Assembly: GCA_023384105.1 (NCBI GenBank)
Contig: JAHDXR010000015.1
Coordinates: 1 to 64,000 of the forward strand
Length of the DNA stretch: 64,000 bases
Direction: 5' to 3'
Origin: Hyphomonadaceae bacterium
Lineage (GTDB): Bacteria > Pseudomonadota > Alphaproteobacteria > Caulobacterales > Aquidulcibacteraceae
The notes below the pieces were generated by a model. It ran no database searches and was not told the origin of the DNA. It saw only the letters and a list, made by a program, of their open reading frames with translations. Shown here piece after piece: positions 41,626 to 50,047 of the stretch (positions are counted from its first letter, which is position 1; the number at the start of each line of letters is the position of its first letter). The position numbers and the translations under genes are program-made.

Positions 41626-42042
41626 TTAGCGCCTCTTGCTTCGGCGCGTCACGGGTGACGCGGCGAGGTCGTCCAGTATGGGACAGTCGGAGCGGTCATC
41701 GCCATGACAGTGCTGGGAAAGATCGCGCAGTGTGCGCAGCACGGCGCGCATTTCCTTCATGCGCCGTTCGAGGTCCGCGATGTGCGCTTCGGCGAGGCGT
41801 TTGACTTCGCGCGAAGGGCGCTTGCGGTCACGCCACAAGGCAAGCAGTGCGCCGACTTCCTCCAATGAAAAGCCGAGATCGCGCGTTCGGCGGATGAATT
41901 GGAGGATCGAGACGTCGTCGTCTCCATAGTCGCGGTAGCCATTGTCGCGACGGGCCGCTGGGCGAAGCAGGCTGATGCTCTCATAATAGCGGATCATCTT
42001 GGCCGACACGCCAGAGCGTTCCGAGGCGTCGCTGATGTTCAT
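41626..42042 (-). CDS. cueR: CueR, Cu(I)-responsive MerR-family regulator
   Basis: A 138-residue MerR-type activator: MNISDASERSGVSAKMIRYYE winged helix, dimerisation helix, and the metal loop CHGDDRSDC with Cys-x7-Cys as in CueR, specific for Cu+/Ag+. It is divergent from the Cu+-ATPase, and a 19-base-spacer promoter with the CueR dyad lies between them. A second copy of the operator stands before the CopA oxidase operon. Confidence 0.95.
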   Translation of the reverse strand: MNISDASERSGVSAKMIRYYESISLLRPAARRDNGYRDYGDDDVSILQFIRRTRDLGFSLEEVGALLALWRDRKRPSREVKRLAEAHIADLERRMKEMRAVLRTLRDLSQHCHGDDRSDCPILDDLAASPVTRRSKRR

Positions 42043-42072
42043 GAGTCTGTTTTCTCGCGGAACGTTTCGAGC

Positions 42073-42103
42073 TTGACCTTCCTATTGTGGGAAGGTGCAC
42101 GCT
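42073..42103 (+). promoter_or_regulatory. CueR-type promoter of the Cu+-ATPase
   Basis: -35 TTGACC (42073-42078), a 19-base spacer with the partly degenerate dyad TTCCTA-TTG-TGGGAA, and -10 CACGCT (42098-42103). It shares the first block, spacing and one dyad arm with the element at 38726-38756. The gene's ATG follows 47 bases downstream. Confidence 0.85.
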
Positions 42104-42149
42104 CTGTTTCAAGTCAAATCAGGAGCGCGGCGCGATCCGCGTAAGATCC

Positions 42150-44537
42150 ATGAATCAGTCCGATCATCACCACGAGCATGCCGCACACGCGGACCCCAAG
42201 CGCGACCCGGTTTGCGGCATGGTCCCAAAACCCGACACGCCGCACCGGCTGATGCATGACGGCGAAGAGGTGCTGTTCTGCAGCGCCGGATGCAAAGCCA
42301 AATTCACCGCCGATCCCGCGAAGTACGCCAAGCCCGCGCCGGACCATTCGAGCTGTTCTGCGGGCCAGCATGGCGCGCATGGACATGCACATCAGCATCC
42401 GTCACGGCCGCCGCCCGCGGACGCGCCGGCCGGCGCCAAGTGGACGTGCCCGATGCACCCCGAGATCGTGCGCGACGGACCCGGCTCATGCCCGATCTGC
42501 GGCATGGCGTTGGAGCCGATGACGCCAAGCGCGGATTCTGGCCCTAATCCAGAACTGGTGGACATGCGCCGGCGCTTCATCGTGAGCGCCGTCATCGCCG
42601 TTCCTGTGCTTGCTCTTGAAATGGGCCGCCATCTCTTTGGCGTTGATCGCATCGTGGCGCCGGCGCTCAATCCGTGGCTCCAATTCCTGCTGGCGACGCC
42701 TGTCGTGTTGTGGGGCGGCTGGCCGTTCTTCGAACGCGGTTATCAATCCCTCCAGACACGCCATCTCAATATGTTCACGCTGATCGCGCTCGGCACGGGC
42801 GTTGCGTGGATTTACAGCGTCGTTGCTCTCGTGGCGCCAAGCGTGTTTCCGCCGCAATTCCGCGATGCGCATGGGCTGGTGTCGGTCTATTTCGAGGCGG
42901 CCGCCGTCATCACCGTCCTCGTGCTGCTCGGGCAGGTTCTCGAATTGCAGGCGCGCGAGCGCACCAGCGGCGCCATCCGGGCATTGCTTGATCTCGCGCC
43001 CAAGACGGCGCGGCGCATCACGGATGGCGGCGAAGAGGAAGTATCTCTCGACGCCATTCAGGTGGGCGACCGTCTGCGCGTGCGTCCTGGTGAAAAGACG
43101 CCGGTGGATGGCGTCGTGTTGGATGGACGCTCCACGCTCGATGAATCCATGGTCACGGGAGAGTCCATGCCGGTGACGCGCGGTGTAGGCGAGACGGTGA
43201 TTGGCGGCACGCTCAACCAGACCGGCGCGCTGGTCATCGAAGCGCAGCGCGTCGGACGCGACACGATGCTGTCGCAGATTGTGCAGATGGTCGCCGACGC
43301 GCAGCGCTCGCGGGCGCCGATCCAGCGCATGGCCGACGCTGTGTCCGGTTGGTTTGTGCCGGCCGTGATCGGGATCGCCATCCTTGCTTTTATCGGCTGG
43401 GCGTTGGTCGGACCTGAACCGCGTCTCGCCTATGGGCTGATCGCCGCCGTGTCGGTTCTCATCATCGCCTGTCCGTGTGCGCTGGGGCTTGCGACGCCGA
43501 TGTCAATCATGGCCGGTGTCGGGCGCGGCGCGCGCGCGGGCGTGCTGATCAAGAGCGCCGAAGCGCTGGAGCATTTCGAGAAGGTCGACACGCTTGTGCT
43601 CGACAAGACAGGCACGCTGACAGAGGGCAAGCCCGCTGTGGTCGCCATCCAGACCAACGGCATGGAAGAACCGGAATTGCTGCGCCTCGCAGCGAGCCTC
43701 GAGAACCGCAGCGAGCATCCGTTGGCATTGGCAATTGTTGCGGCGGCAAAGGATCGAGGCGTCGCGCTGGTCGAACCGAGTGAATTCGATTCACCCACCG
43801 GCAAAGGCGTTATCGGCATCGTTGAAAGCAAGCGCCTGGTCCTCGGCGCAGAACGCTATCTTTCGGAACTGGGCATTGATGCGACGCCGCTCCACAATGC
43901 GGCCGAGACGATGCGATCCGATGGCGCCACTGCGATCTATGTCGCGGTGGACGGCGTCGTGCGCGGCGTTTTTGCGATTGCGGACCCGGTCAAGGCCAGC
44001 ACGCCGGCGGCGCTTGCGGCTCTGCGCGCAGAGGGCGTGAGGCTCGTCATGCTCACGGGCGATAATCGCACCACGGCGGAAGCTGTAGCGCGCAAGCTCG
44101 GGCTCGATGAGGTCGAGGCCGAAGTGCTGCCGCAGGACAAGTCACAGATCGTGGCCAAGCTGAAAGCGCAGGGCCGCGTCGTCGCCATGGCGGGCGACGG
44201 CGTCAATGACGCGCCGGCGCTGGCGGCGGCCGATGTCGGTATCGCGATGGGCACCGGCACGGATGTGGCGATGGAAAGTGCGGGCGTCACGCTACTGAAG
44301 GGCGATCTCGGCGGTATTGTGCGGGCGCGCGCGATTTCCAAGGCGACGATGAACAATATCCGCCAGAATCTGTTCTTCGCCTTCGCTTACAACGTCGCTG
44401 GCATTCCGATCGCCGCGGGCGTGCTCTACCCGCTCACCGGCGATCTACTATCGCCGATGATCGCGGCGGCAGCGATGGCGCTGTCGTCAGTTTCGGTGAT
44501 CGGCAACTCACTGCGGCTGGGCGCGGTGAAGATATGA
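42150..44537 (+). CDS. Cu+-translocating P-type ATPase (P1B-1)
   Basis: A 795-residue copper exporter. The His-rich start (HHHEHAAH) is followed by a YHS/TRASH domain (DPVCGM ... [11 protein letters not shown]) and a heavy-metal-binding domain ([20 protein letters not shown]), in place of the usual HMA domains. The ATPase core has TGES, the CPC motif in [24 protein letters not shown] (SEHPLALA) and [13 protein letters not shown] 42150 gives [10 protein letters not shown] and follows the CueR promoter. Its stop overlaps the methyltransferase start. Confidence 0.96.
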   Translation: MNQSDHHHEHAAHADPKRDPVCGMVPKPDTPHRLMHDGEEVLFCSAGCKAKFTADPAKYAKPAPDHSSCSAGQHGAHGHAHQHPSRPPPADAPAGAKWTCPMHPEIVRDGPGSCPICGMALEPMTPSADSGPNPELVDMRRRFIVSAVIAVPVLALEMGRHLFGVDRIVAPALNPWLQFLLATPVVLWGGWPFFERGYQSLQTRHLNMFTLIALGTGVAWIYSVVALVAPSVFPPQFRDAHGLVSVYFEAAAVITVLVLLGQVLELQARERTSGAIRALLDLAPKTARRITDGGEEEVSLDAIQVGDRLRVRPGEKTPVDGVVLDGRSTLDESMVTGESMPVTRGVGETVIGGTLNQTGALVIEAQRVGRDTMLSQIVQMVADAQRSRAPIQRMADAVSGWFVPAVIGIAILAFIGWALVGPEPRLAYGLIAAVSVLIIACPCALGLATPMSIMAGVGRGARAGVLIKSAEALEHFEKVDTLVLDKTGTLTEGKPAVVAIQTNGMEEPELLRLAASLENRSEHPLALAIVAAAKDRGVALVEPSEFDSPTGKGVIGIVESKRLVLGAERYLSELGIDATPLHNAAETMRSDGATAIYVAVDGVVRGVFAIADPVKASTPAALAALRAEGVRLVMLTGDNRTTAEAVARKLGLDEVEAEVLPQDKSQIVAKLKAQGRVVAMAGDGVNDAPALAAADVGIAMGTGTDVAMESAGVTLLKGDLGGIVRARAISKATMNNIRQNLFFAFAYNVAGIPIAAGVLYPLTGDLLSPMIAAAAMALSSVSVIGNSLRLGAVKI

Positions 44538-45205
44538 GCACGCCGAATGCATTGGAGGCGGGCCCTGCAGAGAAGCCCTACACGCCAGCATTGGGCCATA
44601 AAGCGCTTACGCCGTTCTACGATGCCGCCATCGCGCTGGCGACGCGTGAGAGCGTCTGGCGCGGTCGCATGATTGAAGCAATCGCGTTGAAGTCTGACGA
44701 GCGGCTACTCGATGTGGGTTGTGGCACGGGTTCGCTTCTTTCGGCGCTGGCGGGGAGAACGCCCAGCGCCGCGCTTGTCGGGCTTGATCCCGATCCGGAT
44801 GTGCTCGCACGCGCGAAGCGGCGCGCCGGGGCGCATATTGCCTTCGAGCAAGGGTTTCTGGACGAGGCGTTTGTTTCGGCGCACGCGCCCTTCGACGTGG
44901 TGGCAAGTTCGCTGGTGCTGCACCAAACGCCGCTTGAGACTAAGCGGCGCATTCTGCGGCACATGCGCGAGGCGCTCCGGCCCGGCGGGCGATTATGCAT
45001 CGCGGACTATGGACTGCAGTCGAACGGACTCATGCGGATGATGTTCAGGGTGACTGTGCAGGCGCTGGATGGCGTAGAGGATACCCAGCCGAACGCCGAG
45101 GGCGTCTTGCCGGCCTTAATGTCCGAGGCGGGGTTTATGGATATTGACGAGGTCGCCAACGTGCCTACCGCCACAGGCGCGATCTCGGTCTGGCGCGCGC
45201 GATAG
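44534..45205 (+). CDS. Class I SAM-dependent methyltransferase
   Basis: A 223-residue methyltransferase with motif [31 protein letters not shown], and [14 protein letters not shown], similar to UbiE/ArsM-like enzymes. The cysteines expected of ArsM arsenic methyltransferases are missing, so arsenic methylation is unlikely. It starts inside the last codons of the Cu+-ATPase gene (ATGA overlap), so the two are translationally coupled under CueR. The substrate is unknown. Confidence 0.83.
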   Translation: MSTPNALEAGPAEKPYTPALGHKALTPFYDAAIALATRESVWRGRMIEAIALKSDERLLDVGCGTGSLLSALAGRTPSAALVGLDPDPDVLARAKRRAGAHIAFEQGFLDEAFVSAHAPFDVVASSLVLHQTPLETKRRILRHMREALRPGGRLCIADYGLQSNGLMRMMFRVTVQALDGVEDTQPNAEGVLPALMSEAGFMDIDEVANVPTATGAISVWRAR

Positions 45206-45284
45206 TCGTTCTTCACTTGGCGGCGCCTTCAGATAATATAGCAGGCCGCGCGCGAACCTCGCCGAAGGGTAGTAGAGTGCCGAG

Positions 45285-46055
45285 ATGGAATTGCTGGCGC
45301 ACGCACGCATCGTCATGTGGGAGGGCGCCAGCCTCTGGGTGATCGATGCCACCAAGGTCATCGGCGATGAACCAAGGCGCACGGATTTCCACGCGCATCA
45401 TGCGATCCAGGTGACACTGGCCCTCGGCGGCTGGTTCAAACTCGACACGGCGGATCTGAGCGTGCGCGGCGAGGGCGTCGCCGTCGCCGCTGACACGGCG
45501 CACATCTATGAGGCCGAAGGTCTGGTCGCGATGATCTTCATTGAACCCGAGAGCCGGTTCGGACGAGCGGTCGCACGCGATCTATTCTCGGAAAGCAAAC
45601 TTGCCGCCGTCCCGCGCGATCGGCTGGAACATTTGTGCGCCGGCATCCGGGAGAATTATCGCGCCGCAAAGCGCGATGACGCGAGCCTCGTTGAGTTAGG
45701 GCGTGGCCTATTGGCGGCGTTGGCGGCAGGACGGGCGCAAGAGCCTGACGCACGGATTCGCCGCGTCATAGCGTGGGCTGCGGATCAGTTAGACGGCCGC
45801 GTTAGTCTTGACGACGCGATCGCGATGGCCGGTATCTCCGCGAGTCGTCTGCGCCACTTGTTCGTGGAGCAGACAGGGCTGCCATTCAAAACCTATCTGC
45901 TGTGGTTGCGCCTGACGCGGGCGGTCGAGCGCATTGCGGCGGGAGTGTCGATCACAGAAGCCGCGCACGATGCGGGATTTTCTGATTCCGCCCATCTCAG
46001 CCGAACCTTTCGCCGGATGTTTGGCGTCGCGCCGGCCGCGCTCAAAATGTCGTAG
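45285..46055 (+). CDS. AraC-family transcriptional regulator
   Basis: A 256-residue regulator. The N-terminal part is a cupin-like sensor domain (RTDFHAHHAIQVTLALGGWFKL), the C-terminal part has two helix-turn-helix units (VSLDDAIAMAGISASRLRHLF and VSITEAAHDAGFSDSAHLSR) ending with RRMFGVAP. It stands just before the metallothionein gene and is followed by a conserved 20-base box at its stop codon, which recurs after the hydrolase gene. It may bind that box. Confidence 0.88.
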   Translation: MELLAHARIVMWEGASLWVIDATKVIGDEPRRTDFHAHHAIQVTLALGGWFKLDTADLSVRGEGVAVAADTAHIYEAEGLVAMIFIEPESRFGRAVARDLFSESKLAAVPRDRLEHLCAGIRENYRAAKRDDASLVELGRGLLAALAAGRAQEPDARIRRVIAWAADQLDGRVSLDDAIAMAGISASRLRHLFVEQTGLPFKTYLLWLRLTRAVERIAAGVSITEAAHDAGFSDSAHLSRTFRRMFGVAPAALKMS

Positions 46056-46094
46056 CCGTTACGTTCAAGTCCTCCGCTCTGAGCGGTCCTAGAA
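46051..46094 (+). promoter_or_regulatory. Promoter box before the metallothionein gene
   Basis: CGTAGCCGTTACGTTCAAGT (46051-46070) is followed by a dyad CCGCTC-T-GAGCGG (46074-46086) and CTAGAA (46089-46094). TTCAAG to CTAGAA is 19 bases. The same 20-base box, with one change, and CTAG at the same distance recur at 47219-47262. It could be a target of the AraC regulator just upstream or a MerR-type promoter. Confidence 0.5.
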
Positions 46095-46130
46095 ACGGGT
46101 TGTCACCAACCAGACATCTAGGAGCTTCCA

Positions 46131-46280
46131 ATGACTGAACAAAAGACCAGCCAATCCTGCATCTGCGATCAAACGCGCAAAGCCGCCCAGACGCCTGCCA
46201 CGGCGTGCGCGTGCGGCCCCAATTGCAAGTGCGGAACGGCTTGCGTCTGCACGCCGCAAAAGAACTGCCAAGCCGCTTAA
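46131..46280 (+). CDS. Bacterial metallothionein-like protein, 49 residues
   Basis: A very short gene with AGGAG 8 bases before the ATG. The 49-residue product has nine cysteines, eight of them in four CxC pairs: CIC (10-12), CAC (26-28), CKC (32-34) and CVC (38-40), plus Cys46. The core ACACGPNCKCG resembles bacterial and plant metallothioneins. It has no histidine. It should bind Cu, Zn or Cd as a cytosolic thiolate cluster. It lies between the AraC regulator and a hydrolase gene, behind a conserved promoter box. Confidence 0.85.
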   Translation: MTEQKTSQSCICDQTRKAAQTPATACACGPNCKCGTACVCTPQKNCQAA

Positions 46281-46362
46281 TGGCCGACGCGTCGCATCGA
46301 GGCCGGTCATGCCGGCCTCGATGCTCGCGACACTAGAGGCATCAGAAAGGAGAAGGCCGGTG

Positions 46363-47223
46363 ATGCACTTATTCGCGCGCGCAAAAACAGGCGAGCGTGC
46401 CTCTCGTCACTGGACGTTTCGAGTCTTTCTGGCATTCGCGACGATGCTGACCGTCAGCGCGTGCGCAACGAAAACGAGCGACGATCAGGTCGCTATTATC
46501 GATGGACATCGCGTCGCCTACCAGGTGTTCGGCACGGGCAACCCTGTTGTCGTCATGATCTCGGGCATGGGCGATGGCCTGAGCTCATTTCAGAATGTCG
46601 CTCCCGAAATCGCTCAAGTCGCAACGGTTATCATCTACGATCGCGCCGGTTACGGCGCGAGCGATGCAGTGGCGGGACTACGCGATGCGCAAGCCGCTGA
46701 GCGTGAACTCTCCGGTCTGTTGGCGCAGATCGGCGTGAGCGGTCCCTACGTACTTGTCGGCCACTCAGTGGGCGGCCTGTTTGCGGAATACTATGCCGCG
46801 ATGCATCCCAGTGACGTAGCGGGGCTGATCCTGGAGGATTCGCGTCCCGCGGATTTCACACGCCGTTGCGAAGCCGCCGGCGTGGGGATGTGCATGGCGC
46901 CCGCATTGGCCGTTCGATTCATGCCGAATGGCGCCCGAGGCGAATTCGCCGCGCTTTCACAGACCATCGCCCAAGTGGAAGCGGCTGGTCCGGCGCCGGG
47001 ACGAGATGTGCTTGTCCTATCGCGTTCTGTCGAACCAAACGCGGCGGCGTTCGATCGAATCTGGTCAGTCGCGCAGAACGATTTGGCTTTGCGCTATCCC
47101 GGCTCCCGCCATTTGGTCGCCAGTCGGTCAGGACACTACGTTCATCAAGACCAGGCCGAGTGGTTCGTCTCATCGGTCGTCGCGTTCTTGGGAGATGTGA
47201 CCCGTGAGCGGGCCGCGCCGTAG
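46363..47223 (+). CDS. Alpha/beta hydrolase, exported lipoprotein-like
   Basis: A 286-residue hydrolase with a leader ending VSACATK (lipobox-like), the oxyanion region VVMISGMGDGLSSFQN, the nucleophile elbow GHSVGGLFA and a C-terminal SGHYVHQDQ with the catalytic His. AAGGAG precedes the start by ten bases; GTG 46360 is also possible. It lies 83 bases after the metallothionein gene. The substrate is unknown; why it sits in a metal locus is not clear. Confidence 0.82.
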   Translation: MHLFARAKTGERASRHWTFRVFLAFATMLTVSACATKTSDDQVAIIDGHRVAYQVFGTGNPVVVMISGMGDGLSSFQNVAPEIAQVATVIIYDRAGYGASDAVAGLRDAQAAERELSGLLAQIGVSGPYVLVGHSVGGLFAEYYAAMHPSDVAGLILEDSRPADFTRRCEAAGVGMCMAPALAVRFMPNGARGEFAALSQTIAQVEAAGPAPGRDVLVLSRSVEPNAAAFDRIWSVAQNDLALRYPGSRHLVASRSGHYVHQDQAEWFVSSVVAFLGDVTRERAAP

Positions 47224-47262
47224 CCGTTGCGTTCAAGTGCGCATGATCGGTGCGCGCTAGCG
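47219..47262 (+). promoter_or_regulatory. Second copy of the AraC-locus promoter box
   Basis: CGTAGCCGTTGCGTTCAAGT (47219-47238), one change from the box at 46051, and CTAGCG (47257-47262), with 19 bases between TTCAAG and CTAG as in the first copy. It lies 40 bases before the membrane-protein gene at 47303. The spacer is a different GC-rich sequence with a GCGCA/TGCGC half-dyad. Confidence 0.5.
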
Positions 47263-47302
47263 TTCAGCATCGCACACGCGCAATCCTGGAAGGACTTTCG
47301 TC

Positions 47303-48076
47303 ATGGAATACTTTGTTGGCGTCGCCGTGGCGCTGGGCGTCGGCATCTTCACGACCGTTGCCGGGTTGGATCGCGATCGTTCGCTTTACCCGGTGATCCT
47401 GATCGTGATCGCGTCCTACTACGATTTATTCGCAGTCATCGGCGGCGGCGCAGCATTAAGATCGGAAACTCTCGTCTTTGCCGCGTTCGCCCTCGCTGCA
47501 GTCATAGGCTTTAGAACGAATCTTTGGATCGTGGTCGTCGCTTTGGTGGGGCACGGCCTGTTTGACTGGTATCATGGCCAATTGATTGAAAACGCGGGCG
47601 TACCAGCCTGGTGGCCGATGTGGTGCCTGAGCTATGACGTAGCCGCCGGGGCGTACCTCGCTTGGCGGCTGCTTACCGAAAAGATCGACGCGACGAACGC
47701 TTCGAGCTTCGGCAGACGAATTCATTCTTATGTCGAGGCAGAGTTTGCGGCTGCCAAGGCCGCTGAGTTAGATGGTGATCCCGCCAGAGCCTTCCATCAT
47801 CTGGAGCGCGCTCATGTATTGGGTCAGCGATCCACGGTGCAGCATGTTCGCGCGCATGTGCGCATGCTGTTTTGGGGCATTCGCCACAACCATCCGCGCG
47901 AAGTCACTGGCCAGTTCTTGCGCGTGATCGGCGCGGTCGCCGGAACATGGGTCGGACTTGTGCCGGAGGGAAATACCGGAGGCGCCAATATCAGCGGGTT
48001 CAAGTCGTTGGCGATCCCTGATGATCTCGCCAACCAAATCGCGGCGGCGCGCACTTCGGTGGCAAACGCTCACTGA
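47303..48076 (+). CDS. Membrane protein, DUF3703-like C-terminal region, unknown
   Basis: A 257-residue protein. The first 125 residues hold four or five membrane segments (FVGVAVALGVGIFTTVAGL, ALAAVIGFRTNLWIVVVALVGHG, AAGAYLAWRLL). The remaining part is soluble with FAAAKAAELDGDPARAFHHLERAHVLGQRS and HVRMLFWGIRHNHPREVTGQFLR, similar to DUF3703 proteins of metal-resistance loci. It follows GGAAGGA and the second promoter box. The function is unknown. Confidence 0.68.
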   Translation: MEYFVGVAVALGVGIFTTVAGLDRDRSLYPVILIVIASYYDLFAVIGGGAALRSETLVFAAFALAAVIGFRTNLWIVVVALVGHGLFDWYHGQLIENAGVPAWWPMWCLSYDVAAGAYLAWRLLTEKIDATNASSFGRRIHSYVEAEFAAAKAAELDGDPARAFHHLERAHVLGQRSTVQHVRAHVRMLFWGIRHNHPREVTGQFLRVIGAVAGTWVGLVPEGNTGGANISGFKSLAIPDDLANQIAAARTSVANAH

Positions 48077-48394
48077 TTGGGTCCGCAACGAACCTCTGGT
48101 TCGCGTCCAGCCCTGTGTTCGGCCCGCGCCGGAGGCGCACGTTTCGCCGCTGAGCCAAGACAAAGCCCTGCGTCCCGACACCTACAGGACGCCATCGCGC
48201 GCAGGCGGCGTCAGGGTGAAAAGCGAAGCGCGCCTTGACGCCGCCGAGCACGATGGCTGAGCGAAAAGCACGAGTTAACAGAGATGAAGCTTCTTGCGCC
48301 TTCCAGGCGACGGCCCGCACAAGGCGGAGCGCAAGTCCCCCAGACGTTGCGCCGCGTTGACGATGTTTCGACCTTTGCGCACTATGGTGGTGTG
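48077..48394. other. No gene supported between membrane protein and small metal protein
   Basis: Open frames here have no ribosome site or recognisable product. A possible -35 (TTGACG near 48356) lies before the next gene, but no matching -10 with normal spacing is clear. Confidence 0.35.
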
Positions 48395-48742
48395 ATGCGC
48401 CGCTTCTGGCTCTCCCTGCTTATGGTTATCGCGCTCGCCTCCGGCGGCGTCGCGAACGCCATGGTCATGGCCGATTGTCCGATGCTGGCGCAGGCCCAGA
48501 TGGGTGCCGGCCACGATTGCTGCCCTGATGGCGCGCCTGCCGCGCCGGACGAGCAGCCGGCCAAGCAGATGGGCGATTGCGCTATGGCGCAGGCGTGCCG
48601 GGCAGGACCGGCAGTAACGCCGTCGGTTGAGCCTGTCTCCTTTATCGATTCCGCGATCGTCGTGCGCGAGCCGGTCATGTCCGATAAGAGCTTGATCTCG
48701 CGCGCGCCCGACGAGTTCTGGCGGCCTCCACGAACGATCTGA
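48395..48742 (+). CDS. Small Cys/Met-rich exported protein before CusC
   Basis: A 115-residue protein. ATG 48395 gives a good signal peptide (MRRFWLSLLMVIALASGGVANA), and the mature part has DCPMLAQAQMGAGHDCCPDG and MGDCAMAQAC, Cys and Met pairs that could hold copper or silver. The longer frame from 48284 would bury the signal peptide. It is 75 bases upstream of the CusC-like gene and probably co-transcribed with it. No named family. Confidence 0.62.
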   Translation: MRRFWLSLLMVIALASGGVANAMVMADCPMLAQAQMGAGHDCCPDGAPAAPDEQPAKQMGDCAMAQACRAGPAVTPSVEPVSFIDSAIVVREPVMSDKSLISRAPDEFWRPPRTI

Positions 48743-48817
48743 CACCGAGATAGGCGCTTTGCGCGCGCGTCCGCGCGCGCCTGCGCTTTGGTTCATCAGA
48801 TCATCTGGAGCACGCTC

Positions 48818-50047
48818 ATGCGCCTCGCATGGCTTGCATGTTGCGTCGTCGGCGTCGTCCCGATCGCACATGCGCAAGAATTGAGTTTTCAGGACGCTGT
48901 CACGCGCGCTGAGGATGGCCCAAGTGTCATCGCCAGGCGTGAGGCCGCGCGCGGCGCGCAACTCGCAGTGCGGCCCGCAGGGCAATTGCCCGATCCGCAA
49001 CTTGTGCTGGGCTTGCAAAACGTGCCGGTTGAAGGGCCAGACGCCTATCGGCTCGACCGCGACTTCATGACCATGCAGTCGATCGGGATCATGCAGGACA
49101 TGCCGAGCGGCGCCGAGCGCCGCGCGCGCCGCGCGATAGCTGAAGCGGAGGCGGGCCGCACAGAAGCAGATCTCGACCTTGCGCGCCTTGAAGCGCGGCT
49201 TGGCGCGGCGCGCGCCTGGATCGCCGCCTATTATGCAGGGCGCCGCGTCGAAGTGCTGGTTGGATTGGCGCGCGAGGCCCGCGCTTCCGCCGAAGCCGCG
49301 CGCGGTCGCTTGGCGGCTGGCGGCGGCAGTGTCAATGAAGCAATCGCTGCTGAAATCGAAGCGGCGCGCATGGAGGATCGAGGCGCCGACGCCGCCGCGG
49401 CCCTGATTGCGGCGCGCGCAGAACTGCGCCGCTGGATCGGCGAGGCCGCCAGTGACCCGCTCGCTGCTGAAGAACCGCAATTCACCGTCGACGCGGAGCA
49501 TCTTCGCGCGCATCTGCGCCGCCATCCGGCGCTGCTTGCGTTTCAAGCGGAAGCTCTGGCTGCCGATGCGGAACTTCGCATGGCGCGCGCCGAACGGATA
49601 CCCGACTGGTCGTGGACGGCGATGTACCAGCGGCGTGACGACGCCTTCGGGGACATGGCGTCTGTTGAAGTGCGGATTGGTTTGCCGCTCTTCCAGGCTT
49701 GGCGCCAAGGCCCTCTGGTGGAAGCGCGACGCGCCGATCAGAGGCGTGTTGCTGCAGAACGGGCCTCTGCCGAACGCGAACATCTCGCCGCGCTTCAATC
49801 GAGTTTGGCGGACTACGCAGCGACGCAGGCCAATCTCGTTCGTGCGCGCGACACGCGCTTGCCCCTCGCGCGCCAGCGCGCCGACGCTGCTGCCGGGGCC
49901 TTTGCGAGCGGGGCAATGAGTACCGACACAGTGATCGCCGCGCGGCGCGACGCGCTTGAAGCCGAGCTCGACGTGATCGCCCTGAGCGAGCGCCGCGCCA
50001 TGCTGGGCGCTGCGCTCACGCTGCAATATGCGGAGACCGCGCCATGA
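48818..50047 (+). CDS. CusC-like outer-membrane efflux protein
   Basis: A 409-residue TolC-family protein with signal peptide (LACCVVGVVPIAHAQ) and two helical repeats (LPDPQLVLGLQNVPVEG, AEIEAARMEDRGADAA, then ERIPDWSWTAMYQRRDD). It should form the outer-membrane duct of a three-part metal pump with the two genes that follow. GGAG stands nine bases before ATG 48818. It overlaps the adaptor gene by four bases. Confidence 0.88.
   Translation: MRLAWLACCVVGVVPIAHAQELSFQDAVTRAEDGPSVIARREAARGAQLAVRPAGQLPDPQLVLGLQNVPVEGPDAYRLDRDFMTMQSIGIMQDMPSGAERRARRAIAEAEAGRTEADLDLARLEARLGAARAWIAAYYAGRRVEVLVGLAREARASAEAARGRLAAGGGSVNEAIAAEIEAARMEDRGADAAAALIAARAELRRWIGEAASDPLAAEEPQFTVDAEHLRAHLRRHPALLAFQAEALAADAELRMARAERIPDWSWTAMYQRRDDAFGDMASVEVRIGLPLFQAWRQGPLVEARRADQRRVAAERASAEREHLAALQSSLADYAATQANLVRARDTRLPLARQRADAAAGAFASGAMSTDTVIAARRDALEAELDVIALSERRAMLGAALTLQYAETAP

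Noticed and set aside
47958-48260. 100-residue plus-strand frame after the membrane-protein gene
   Set aside because: Mostly overlaps the preceding gene in another frame and shows no family features or ribosome site.
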